Positions 24,415 to 32,702 of a DNA stretch of 64,000 bases are shown here, one piece after another (the stretch's first letter is position 1; every line of letters begins with the position of its first letter). The translations under genes were made by a program, and so were the position numbers. The stretch comes from Chlamydia pneumoniae TW-183 (GTDB lineage Bacteria; Chlamydiota; Chlamydiia; Chlamydiales; Chlamydiaceae): contig NC_005043.1 of NCBI RefSeq assembly GCF_000007205.1, positions 1-64,000 on the forward strand. Direction: 5' to 3'. A model generated the notes under the pieces. It had not been told where the DNA came from, searched no databases, and saw only the letters and a list, made by a program, of their open reading frames with translations.

Positions 24415-26190
24415 ATGAGATCGTCTTTTTCCTTGTTATTAATATCTTCATCTCTAGCCTTTCCTCTCTTAATGAGTGTTTCTGCAGATGCTGCCGATCT
24501 CACATTAGGGAGTCGTGACAGTTATAATGGTGATACAAGCACCACAGAATTTACTCCTAAAGCGGCAACTTCTGATGCTAGTGGCACGACCTATATTCTC
24601 GATGGGGATGTCTCGATAAGCCAAGCAGGGAAACAAACGAGCTTAACCACAAGTTGTTTTTCTAACACTGCAGGAAATCTTACCTTCTTAGGGAACGGAT
24701 TTTCTCTTCATTTTGACAATATTATTTCGTCTACTGTTGCAGGTGTTGTTGTTAGCAATACAGCAGCTTCTGGGATTACGAAATTCTCAGGATTTTCAAC
24801 TCTTCGGATGCTTGCAGCTCCTAGGACCACAGGTAAAGGAGCCATTAAAATTACCGATGGTCTGGTGTTTGAGAGTATAGGGAATCTTGATCTTAATGAA
24901 AATGCCTCTAGTGAAAATGGGGGAGCCATCAATACGAAGACTTTGTCTTTGACTGGGAGTACGCGGTTTGTAGCGTTCCTTGGCAATAGCTCGTCGCAAC
25001 AAGGGGGAGCGATCTATGCTTCTGGTGACTCTGTGATTTCTGAGAATGCAGGAATCTTGAGCTTCGGAAACAACAGTGCGACAACATCAGGAGGCGCGAT
25101 CTCTGCTGAAGGGAACCTTGTGATCTCCAATAACCAAAATATCTTTTTCGATGGCTGCAAAGCAACTACAAATGGCGGAGCTATTGATTGTAACAAAGCA
25201 GGGGCGAACCCAGACCCTATCTTGACTCTTTCAGGAAATGAGAGCCTGCATTTTCTGAATAACACAGCAGGAAATAGTGGAGGTGCGATTTATACCAAAA
25301 AATTGGTGTTATCCTCAGGACGAGGAGGAGTGTTATTTTCTAACAACAAAGCTGCGAATGCTACTCCTAAAGGAGGGGCAATTGCGATTCTAGATTCTGG
25401 AGAGATTAGCATTTCTGCAGATCTCGGCAATATCATTTTCGAGGGCAATACTACGAGCACTACAGGAAGTCCTGCGAGTGTGACCAGAAATGCTATAGAT
25501 CTTGCATCGAATGCAAAATTTTTAAATCTCCGAGCGACTCGGGGAAATAAAGTTATTTTCTATGATCCTATCACGAGCTCAGGAGCTACTGATAAGCTCT
25601 CTTTGAATAAAGCTGACGCAGGATCTGGAAATACCTATGAAGGCTACATCGTTTTCTCTGGAGAGAAACTCTCAGAAGAGGAACTTAAGAAACCTGACAA
25701 TCTGAAGTCTACATTTACACAGGCTGTAGAGCTTGCTGCAGGTGCCTTAGTATTGAAAGATGGAGTGACTGTAGTTGCAAATACTATAACGCAGGTCGAG
25801 GGATCGAAAGTCGTTATGGATGGAGGGACTACTTTTGAGGCAAGCGCTGAGGGGGTCACTCTCAATGGCCTAGCCATTAATATAGATTCCTTAGATGGGA
25901 CAAATAAAGCTATCATTAAGGCGACGGCAGCAAGTAAGGATGTTGCCTTATCAGGGCCTATCATGCTTGTAGATGCTCAGGGGAACTATTATGAGCATCA
26001 TAATCTCAGTCAACAGCAGGTCTTTCCTTTAATAGAGCTTTCTGCACAAGGAACGATGACTACTACAGATATCCCCGATACCCCAATTCTAAATACTACG
26101 AATCACTATGGGTATCAAGGGAACTGGAATAATTGTTTGGGTCGACGATGCAACTGCAAAAACAAAAAATGCTACCTTAACTTGGACTAA
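24415..26190 (+). CDS. pmp_4: 5' part of frameshifted Pmp4 (signal peptide and passenger)
   Basis: ATG 24415 starts a signal peptide (MRSSFSLLLISSSLAFPLLM, then SVSADA). The passenger is complete, with GGAINT, GGAIYA, GGAISA, GGAIDC, GGAIYT and GGAIAI repeats and FxxN motifs. The frame is lost at about 26128-26130 in NHYGYQGNWNNCLGRR. Removal of one A from TGGAATAATT would give NHYGYQGNWIIVWVDD and join the 3' frame, for 918 residues in total. There is no long homopolymer here, so this is an ordinary indel, not a slippery tract. The fragment alone would be a secreted passenger without a barrel. Confidence 0.82.
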   Translation: MRSSFSLLLISSSLAFPLLMSVSADAADLTLGSRDSYNGDTSTTEFTPKAATSDASGTTYILDGDVSISQAGKQTSLTTSCFSNTAGNLTFLGNGFSLHFDNIISSTVAGVVVSNTAASGITKFSGFSTLRMLAAPRTTGKGAIKITDGLVFESIGNLDLNENASSENGGAINTKTLSLTGSTRFVAFLGNSSSQQGGAIYASGDSVISENAGILSFGNNSATTSGGAISAEGNLVISNNQNIFFDGCKATTNGGAIDCNKAGANPDPILTLSGNESLHFLNNTAGNSGGAIYTKKLVLSSGRGGVLFSNNKAANATPKGGAIAILDSGEISISADLGNIIFEGNTTSTTGSPASVTRNAIDLASNAKFLNLRATRGNKVIFYDPITSSGATDKLSLNKADAGSGNTYEGYIVFSGEKLSEEELKKPDNLKSTFTQAVELAAGALVLKDGVTVVANTITQVEGSKVVMDGGTTFEASAEGVTLNGLAINIDSLDGTNKAIIKATAASKDVALSGPIMLVDAQGNYYEHHNLSQQQVFPLIELSAQGTMTTTDIPDTPILNTTNHYGYQGNWNNCLGRRCNCKNKKCYLNLD

Positions 26191-27172
26191 AACAGGATAC
26201 AAGCCGAATCCAGAACGTCAGGGACCTTTGGTTCCTAATAGCCTGTGGGGTTCTTTTGTCGATGTCCGCTCCATTCAGAGCCTTATGGACCGGAGCACAA
26301 GTTCGTTATCTTCGTCAACAAATTTGTGGGTATCAGGAATCGCGGACTTTTTGCATGAAGATCAGAAAGGAAACCAACGTAGTTATCGTCATTCTAGCGC
26401 GGGTTATGCATTAGGAGGAGGATTCTTCACGGCTTCTGAAAATTTCTTTAATTTTGCTTTTTGTCAGCTTTTTGGCTACGACAAGGACCATCTTGTGGCT
26501 AAGAACCATACCCATGTATATGCAGGGGCAATGAGTTACCGACACCTCGGAGAGTCTAAGACCCTCGCTAAGATTTTGTCAGGAAATTCTGACTCCCTAC
26601 CTTTTGTCTTCAATGCTCGGTTTGCTTATGGCCATACCGACAATAACATGACCACAAAGTACACTGGCTATTCTCCTGTTAAGGGAAGCTGGGGAAATGA
26701 TGCCTTCGGTATAGAATGTGGAGGAGCTATCCCGGTAGTTGCTTCAGGACGTCGGTCTTGGGTGGATACCCACACGCCATTTCTAAACCTAGAGATGATC
26801 TATGCACATCAGAATGACTTTAAGGAAAACGGCACAGAAGGCCGTTCTTTCCAAAGTGAAGACCTCTTCAATCTAGCGGTTCCTGTAGGGATAAAATTTG
26901 AGAAATTCTCCGATAAGCCTACGTATGATCTCTCCATAGCTTACGTTCCCGATGTGATTCGTAATGATCCAGGCTGCACGACAACTCTTATGGTTTCTGG
27001 GGATTCTTGGTCGACATGTGGTACAAGCTTGTCTAGACAAGCTCTTCTTGTACGTGCTGGAAATCATCATGCCTTTGCTTCAAACTTTGAAGTTTTCAGT
27101 CAGTTTGAAGTCGAGTTGCGAGGTTCTTCTCGTAGCTATGCTATCGATCTTGGAGGAAGATTCGGATTTTAA
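26108..27172 (+). CDS. pmp_4: 3' part of frameshifted Pmp4 (barrel domain)
   Basis: The 354-codon frame encodes the Pmp middle and beta-barrel: TLTWTKTGYKPNPERQGPLV, LWGSFVDVRSIQSLMD, the repeated barrel strands and the end GSSRSYAIDLGGRFGF with the C-terminal Phe. It is in frame 2 relative to the passenger, after the indel at 26128. The first ATG lies within the overlap and has no ribosome site, so a free barrel product is doubtful. Confidence 0.8.
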   Translation: MGIKGTGIIVWVDDATAKTKNATLTWTKTGYKPNPERQGPLVPNSLWGSFVDVRSIQSLMDRSTSSLSSSTNLWVSGIADFLHEDQKGNQRSYRHSSAGYALGGGFFTASENFFNFAFCQLFGYDKDHLVAKNHTHVYAGAMSYRHLGESKTLAKILSGNSDSLPFVFNARFAYGHTDNNMTTKYTGYSPVKGSWGNDAFGIECGGAIPVVASGRRSWVDTHTPFLNLEMIYAHQNDFKENGTEGRSFQSEDLFNLAVPVGIKFEKFSDKPTYDLSIAYVPDVIRNDPGCTTTLMVSGDSWSTCGTSLSRQALLVRAGNHHAFASNFEVFSQFEVELRGSSRSYAIDLGGRFGF

Positions 27173-27209
27173 TCCTAAGTTTTCCAACGAGATAGCATCA
27201 GGGTAAGCC

Positions 27210-27248
27210 AGGGCTCTATGTAAGAGATTTCATAGAGCCCTCTCTTTG
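27210..27248 (+). terminator. Terminator after pmp_4
   Basis: AGGGCTCTATG (27210-27220) pairs perfectly with CATAGAGCCCT (27231-27241) around a 10-nt loop, followed by CTCTTTG. It lies 38 nt after the pmp_4 stop. Confidence 0.8.
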
Positions 27249-27316
27249 TCTTGCTTTTTGTATTTTATTTTTATATTTCGTGAATCCGTTGTTCCAATGT
27301 TCGAAAGGTATCCTAG

Positions 27317-27505
27317 ATGAGATTGCTGTTGTCTTGTCCTATGCTTTTTATAGCTGCATGTGCCTCATTTTTTGGCTTTCAGGAAGAAATGCAAGGCAGA
27401 AATATACAATCTCTTGATGCAAATGCTTCTAGTCTAGGGGAACTTTTTTCTATTTCTACGAAGGGAGTGTCTTGTCTAGAACTCCATAGGGAGATCGCAC
27501 GCTAA
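27317..27505 (+). CDS. Possible small lipoprotein between pmp_4 and pmp_5
   Basis: The 62-residue frame starts with a short hydrophobic N terminus (MRLLLSCPMLFIAACASFFG). FIAAC could serve as a lipobox, with Cys15 as the lipidated residue. The rest is polar with no recognised domain. GAAAGG lies about 9 nt before the ATG, and the stop is 15 nt before the pmp_5 ATG, so both could share a transcript. It lies after the pmp_4 terminator. I do not recognise a family, and it could be a chance frame. Confidence 0.4.
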   Translation: MRLLLSCPMLFIAACASFFGFQEEMQGRNIQSLDANASSLGELFSISTKGVSCLELHREIAR

Positions 27506-27520
27506 ATATGAGAATATAAT

Positions 27521-29005
27521 ATGAAGACTTCAGTTTCTATGTTGTTGGCCCTGCTTTGCTCGGGGGCTAGCTCTATTGTACTCCATGCCGCAACCACTCC
27601 ACTAAATCCTGAAGATGGGTTTATTGGGGAGGGCAATACAAATACTTTTTCTCCGAAATCTACAACGGATGCTGCAGGAACTACCTACTCTCTCACAGGA
27701 GAGGTTCTGTATATAGATCCGGGGAAAGGTGGTTCAATTACAGGAACTTGCTTTGTAGAAACTGCTGGCGATCTTACATTTTTAGGTAATGGAAATACCC
27801 TAAAGTTCCTGTCGGTAGATGCAGGTGCTAATATCGCGGTTGCTCATGTACAAGGAAGTAAGAATTTAAGCTTCACAGATTTCCTTTCTCTGGTGATCAC
27901 AGAATCTCCAAAATCCGCTGTTACTACAGGAAAAGGTAGCCTAGTCAGTTTAGGTGCAGTCCAACTGCAAGATATAAACACTCTAGTTCTTACAAGCAAT
28001 GCCTCTGTCGAAGATGGTGGCGTGATTAAAGGAAACTCCTGCTTGATTCAGGGAATCAAAAATAGTGCGATTTTTGGACAAAATACATCTTCGAAAAAAG
28101 GAGGGGCGATCTCCACGACTCAAGGACTTACCATAGAGAATAACTTAGGGACGCTAAAGTTCAATGAAAACAAAGCAGTGACCTCAGGAGGCGCCTTAGA
28201 TTTAGGAGCCGCGTCTACATTCACTGCGAACCATGAGTTGATATTTTCACAAAATAAGACTTCTGGGAATGCTGCAAATGGCGGAGCCATAAATTGCTCA
28301 GGGGACCTTACATTTACTGATAACACTTCTTTGTTACTTCAAGAAAATAGCACAATGCAGGATGGTGGAGCTTTGTGTAGCACAGGAACCATAAGCATTA
28401 CCGGTAGTGATTCTATCAATGTGATAGGAAATACTTCAGGACAAAAAGGAGGAGCGATTTCTGCAGCTTCTCTCAAGATTTTGGGAGGGCAGGGAGGCGC
28501 TCTCTTTTCTAATAACGTAGTGACTCATGCCACCCCTCTAGGAGGTGCCATTTTTATCAACACAGGAGGATCCTTGCAGCTCTTCACTCAAGGAGGGGAT
28601 ATCGTATTCGAGGGGAATCAGGTCACTACAACAGCTCCAAATGCTACCACTAAGAGAAATGTAATTCACCTCGAGAGCACCGCGAAGTGGACGGGACTTG
28701 CTGCAAGTCAAGGTAACGCTATCTATTTCTATGATCCCATTACCACCAACGATACGGGAGCAAGCGATAACTTACGTATCAATGAGGTCAGTGCAAATCA
28801 AAAGCTCTCGGGATCTATAGTATTTTCTGGAGAGAGATTGTCGACAGCAGAAGCTATAGCTGAAAATCTTACTTCGAGGATCAACCAGCCTGTCACTTTA
28901 GTAGAGGGGAGCTTAGTACTTAAACAGGGAGTGACCTTGATCACACAGGGATTCTCGCAGGAGCCAGAATCCACGCTTCTTTTGGATCTGGGGACCTCAT
29001 TATAA
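27521..29005 (+). CDS. pmp_5: 5' part of Pmp5, ended by an in-frame TAA
   Basis: ATG 27521 begins a signal peptide (MKTSVSMLLALLCSGASSIV, then LHA) and a passenger with GGAIST, GGALDL, GGAINC, GGALCS, GGAISA and GGAIFI repeats and FxxN motifs. TAA at 29003-29005 interrupts LLDLGTSL*ASTEDIVI. Related Pmps read DLGTKLIASKEDIAI or DLGTSLVANTES here, so one substitution created the stop. The same frame then runs unbroken to 30358, giving 945 residues if read through. Unlike pmp_2, pmp_3 and pmp_4, no frameshift is involved. Confidence 0.82.
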   Translation: MKTSVSMLLALLCSGASSIVLHAATTPLNPEDGFIGEGNTNTFSPKSTTDAAGTTYSLTGEVLYIDPGKGGSITGTCFVETAGDLTFLGNGNTLKFLSVDAGANIAVAHVQGSKNLSFTDFLSLVITESPKSAVTTGKGSLVSLGAVQLQDINTLVLTSNASVEDGGVIKGNSCLIQGIKNSAIFGQNTSSKKGGAISTTQGLTIENNLGTLKFNENKAVTSGGALDLGAASTFTANHELIFSQNKTSGNAANGGAINCSGDLTFTDNTSLLLQENSTMQDGGALCSTGTISITGSDSINVIGNTSGQKGGAISAASLKILGGQGGALFSNNVVTHATPLGGAIFINTGGSLQLFTQGGDIVFEGNQVTTTAPNATTKRNVIHLESTAKWTGLAASQGNAIYFYDPITTNDTGASDNLRINEVSANQKLSGSIVFSGERLSTAEAIAENLTSRINQPVTLVEGSLVLKQGVTLITQGFSQEPESTLLLDLGTSL

Positions 29006-30358
29006 GCTTCTACAGAAGATATTGTCATCACAAATTTATCTATAAATGCCGATACCATTTACGGAAAGAATCCTATCAATATTGTAGCTTCAGCAGCGAA
29101 TAAGAACATTACCCTAACAGGAACCTTAGCACTTGTAAATGCAGATGGAGCTTTCTATGAGAACCATACCTTGCAAGACTCTCAAGACTATAGCTTTGTA
29201 AAGTTATCTCCAGGAGCGGGAGGGACTATAATTACTCAAGATGCTTCTCAGAAGCCTCTTGAAGTAGCTCCTTCTAGACCACATTATGGCTATCAAGGAC
29301 ATTGGAATGTGCAAGTCATCCCAGGAACGGGAACTCAACCGAGCCAGGCAAATTTAGAATGGGTGCGGACAGGATACCTTCCGAATCCCGAACGGCAAGG
29401 ATCTTTAGTTCCCAATAGCCTGTGGGGTTCTTTTGTTGATCAGCGTGCTATCCAAGAAATCATGGTAAATAGTAGCCAAATCTTATGTCAGGAACGGGGA
29501 GTCTGGGGAGCTGGAATTGCTAATTTCCTACATAGAGATAAAATTAATGAGCACGGCTATCGCCATAGCGGTGTCGGTTATCTTGTGGGAGTTGGCACTC
29601 ATGCTTTTTCTGATGCTACGATAAATGCGGCTTTTTGCCAGCTCTTCAGTAGAGATAAAGACTACGTAGTATCCAAAAATCATGGAACTAGCTACTCAGG
29701 GGTCGTATTTCTTGAGGATACCCTAGAGTTTAGAAGTCCACAGGGATTCTATACTGATAGCTCCTCAGAAGCTTGCTGTAACCAAGTCGTCACTATAGAT
29801 ATGCAGTTGTCTTACAGCCATAGAAATAATGATATGAAAACCAAATACACGACATATCCAGAAGCTCAGGGATCTTGGGCAAATGATGTTTTTGGTCTTG
29901 AGTTTGGAGCGACTACATACTACTACCCTAACAGTACTTTTTTATTTGATTACTACTCTCCGTTTCTCAGGCTGCAGTGCATCTATGCTCACCAGGAAGA
30001 CTTCAAAGAGACAGGAGGTGAGGTTCGTCACTTTACTAGCGGAGATCTTTTCAATTTAGCAGTTCCTATTGGCGTGAAGTTTGAGAGATTTTCAGACTGT
30101 AAAAGGGGATCTTATGAACTTACCTTTGCTTATGTTCCTGATGTGATTCGCAAAGATCCCAAGAGCACGGCAACATTGGCTAGTGGAGCTACGTGGAGCA
30201 CCCACGGAAACAATCTCTCCAGACAAGGATTACAACTGCGTTTAGGGAACCACTGTCTCATAAATCCTGGAATTGAGGTGTTCAGTCACGGAGCTATTGA
30301 ATTGCGGGGATCCTCTCGTAATTATAACATCAATCTCGGGGGTAAATACCGATTTTAA
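29006..30358 (+). CDS. pmp_5: 3' part of Pmp5 (barrel domain) after the stop
   Basis: It is in frame with the 5' part. It carries the end of the passenger, YLPNPERQGSLVPNSLWGSF (the Pmp middle motif) and the full barrel ending GSSRNYNINLGGKYRF. The first usable start codon is a TTG at 29171, and no ribosome site is evident. The reading frame has stayed open for 450 codons after the stop, so the nonsense mutation is either recent or tolerated by suppression. Confidence 0.8.
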   Translation, partial: ASTEDIVITNLSINADTIYGKNPINIVASAANKNITLTGTLALVNADGAFYENHTLQDSQDYSFVKLSPGAGGTIITQDASQKPLEVAPSRPHYGYQGHWNVQVIPGTGTQPSQANLEWVRTGYLPNPERQGSLVPNSLWGSFVDQRAIQEIMVNSSQILCQERGVWGAGIANFLHRDKINEHGYRHSGVGYLVGVGTHAFSDATINAAFCQLFSRDKDYVVSKNHGTSYSGVVFLEDTLEFRSPQGFYTDSSSEACCNQVVTIDMQLSYSHRNNDMKTKYTTYPEAQGSWANDVFGLEFGATTYYYPNSTFLFDYYSPFLRLQCIYAHQEDFKETGGEVRHFTSGDLFNLAVPIGVKFERFSDCKRGSYELTFAYVPDVIRKDPKSTATLASGATWSTHGNNLSRQGLQLRLGNHCLINPGIEVFSHGAIELRGSSRNYNINLGGKYRF

Positions 30359-30468
30359 TAGGGAACTGAGAGTTCCTTATTGTAGAGAGTATTTACAAGG
30401 ATTTTGAGACGAAAGAGATTTCTTGTTGTAGGTATCTCTCCACAGGGTCTAGTTCAATTTCTATAGTT

Positions 30469-30505
30469 CATGGGGTTTCTTTTTTTATAAAGAAGAAACC
30501 CCATG
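30469..30505. terminator. Bidirectional terminator between pmp_5 and lptD
   Basis: CATGGGGTTTCTT (30469-30481) pairs with AAGAAACCCCATG (30493-30505), with a T-rich loop. It lies between the convergent pmp_5 and lptD-like genes and could stop transcription from both sides, although no long T tail follows on the plus side. Confidence 0.7.
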
Positions 30506-30598
30506 TCTGACGAGACCTCACCTGGATCTATTGCATTCTCTATGGTAAGGGATCCATGACTTGACACAGGAGGTTCATTCTCATGTCTAAGTCAGAGG

Positions 30599-32686
30599 TT
30601 AGAAGGGAGGTTTTTTAGGTTTGTCGAGCTTTAAGAAGAAGAAAAATCGACTATCTGCTTCTCGGCGTTCATACACCCCATAGAGCTGCCAATGTTCGAA
30701 GATCTTCGTCCCTAGAATCATCTGGTATTCTAGGTAGTTCGGAGTGTCCTGGCGATGCCAGCCATAGCGTAAGGATAAGCGGTAATTCCAACAGGGATGA
30801 GGTCGTACAAATAATTTCCCTAAAATGAGATTCCTATGATCAGAGAGAGGGGAGTCTAAAAGCTGGTCAATGGGACGGCTGACATCTAAAATGAAGTTCT
30901 CCCTGTCACACTTAATCAGGCTGTATTTGCTTCTATGCAGGGATTCTAGAGTCATAGCCACATTGTCATTTCCGATCCACTCCCAACGTATGTTCATGTG
31001 ATCCCAACAGTGCTTTTTCCAAATCCATTCAGCATCTAAGGAGACTGTATTTTTCTTTCCAAAAGGTAGAGATAGCTCGCATGCAGTTTTGGGAAACGTG
31101 GGTTTGCTTTCTGTATTGCTCAAGATGTGGGTAGTCCACAGCTTCGCATGGATTCTCGGGAATCGAGGGTTAGTCTTACTCAGTACCGAGGTATCTATAC
31201 CCGCTTTCAGAAGGTTTAAGGAGTGAAAGGCATCTTGAATAGAAAAGATATAATGATCTTCATTCTTAGCTAGAGGACGAGTCTCTGTAATGAAGGTAAC
31301 GAACGGCTCTATAATATGGCGTCTTTGAATGTAGGACTTATGTAATAGAAAGCGATAATCAAGTTGTAGCTTCGCGGAAAGCTGACTATGGCGCGAGGAG
31401 ATCTCAGGAACATCGCTATAGTAAATCAGAGAACTCCCTAGGGTGGAGGAGAGCGTTCCTATAGGTAGAGGCACAGTTTTATGGAGCTTAGGGCGCGCAG
31501 CAAGACGTAGTGAAGAGAAATTCTCGCCAACGATATGATCGCTAAAAGCAAAGTTTAAATACCCACATTCTACGATGTTTTCAAGGTACACTCCCGTATT
31601 ATAAATAGAAATCGGGTACTGCCTTAATGTTAAATAAGGGAGCTCTTGGTTGGCATTTTGGAAAGAGTTTACCTTAACAGAAGAGGTGAGATACCCTTCA
31701 AAATAGTTGTCATTCCAAGTGCAATCGACACGTGTGGGGCCTGTATTTTTCAACATGAAGTTGTTGGGGAAAATGTCAGCAACAGTTTCCCAACTATCGC
31801 TGAGATGGTATTCTCCAGAAAAATTTACATGCTTATGCGTGAAGCAGAAATCTCCGTGTAGGCGATAGCGATCATGAGCTTCTGCCATATCGATAGCAAG
31901 GCGGTGGGCATAATAGCTTTTCATATTGAAGACATTCTCAGGAACCTGCTTCTGAGAACAATGGAGGTTGAATCCCATGCCGACGCCATGCTTGAAAAAG
32001 CTATCCAAGAAAAATGTCGAGGAGAAATGCTTCCTAGAAATCGGCGAGTAGCTCATCCCCAAATAGGATCCCAGAAATCCTCCTGTTCCTCCTCGAAAGT
32101 TTATCGGAGGCTTAGGGATCTCCATAGGCATGATAGAAAATGGAGGTAAGAAAAGTATCGGAATGCGACACACCCTTAATGTTGTCTTCCCTATAGAAAG
32201 AAGACTATCTGAAGAATATTCCAGGTAATCTCCGGAGAGGCACAGGTCTTTTTTGGGACCCTCGGAGGTAGAGATATATCCCTTCCGAATGACTATGGTT
32301 TCTGGGGTTAGAGTGATCATAGACCCCCCTAGAAACCAAGGATACATCGCGAATCTTCCATTAGTAAGAAGACAAGAGTCTGTATCTTCGTAATACTCTA
32401 GGTAATCACAAACTAGGGTTTTTGCCCTATAGTTCACCATAACATTGCCATGTGCGACAAGCTTCAGGCTTTGACCCACAGTATTTTCTACATACACTTT
32501 ATTGGCTTGTATCCGCAGGTTGTTATGGATATTCAATACCCCATCTTCGATGGTCACAATCCCAGAAACACTCTTAAAGTGACTAAGATAGGAGTTTTTC
32601 TTTTTCACAGCCTCTTGATGAGTCAAAGCATCAGCTGAGGAACCCATAAGAACAAAGGAAGCTAGAAATAAGAAGCAACGTTTCAT
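30599..32686 (-). CDS. lptD: LptD-like outer membrane protein (LOS assembly)
   Basis: The protein probably inserts lipooligosaccharide into the outer leaflet of the outer membrane. I chose ATG 32686 (695 residues; MKRCFLFLASFVLMGSSADA signal peptide) over the TTG at 32713. Residues about 45-160 form an OstA/LptA-like beta region (GVLNIHNNLRIQANKVYVEN; VAHGNVMVNYRAKTLVCDYL). This is followed by RGGTGGFLGSYLGMSY and a long beta-barrel with many short amphipathic strands. Length fits the LptD family. It is the last gene of a minus-strand run, 16 nt after the HEAT-repeat gene. Assignment rests on domain order rather than strong motifs; in Chlamydia it has usually been called a predicted outer-membrane protein. 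Confidence 0.75.
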   Translation of the reverse strand: MKRCFLFLASFVLMGSSADALTHQEAVKKKNSYLSHFKSVSGIVTIEDGVLNIHNNLRIQANKVYVENTVGQSLKLVAHGNVMVNYRAKTLVCDYLEYYEDTDSCLLTNGRFAMYPWFLGGSMITLTPETIVIRKGYISTSEGPKKDLCLSGDYLEYSSDSLLSIGKTTLRVCRIPILFLPPFSIMPMEIPKPPINFRGGTGGFLGSYLGMSYSPISRKHFSSTFFLDSFFKHGVGMGFNLHCSQKQVPENVFNMKSYYAHRLAIDMAEAHDRYRLHGDFCFTHKHVNFSGEYHLSDSWETVADIFPNNFMLKNTGPTRVDCTWNDNYFEGYLTSSVKVNSFQNANQELPYLTLRQYPISIYNTGVYLENIVECGYLNFAFSDHIVGENFSSLRLAARPKLHKTVPLPIGTLSSTLGSSLIYYSDVPEISSRHSQLSAKLQLDYRFLLHKSYIQRRHIIEPFVTFITETRPLAKNEDHYIFSIQDAFHSLNLLKAGIDTSVLSKTNPRFPRIHAKLWTTHILSNTESKPTFPKTACELSLPFGKKNTVSLDAEWIWKKHCWDHMNIRWEWIGNDNVAMTLESLHRSKYSLIKCDRENFILDVSRPIDQLLDSPLSDHRNLILGKLFVRPHPCWNYRLSLRYGWHRQDTPNYLEYQMILGTKIFEHWQLYGVYERREADSRFFFFLKLDKPKKPPF

Positions 32687-32702
32687 AAGACGTAGGTTGG
32701 GG

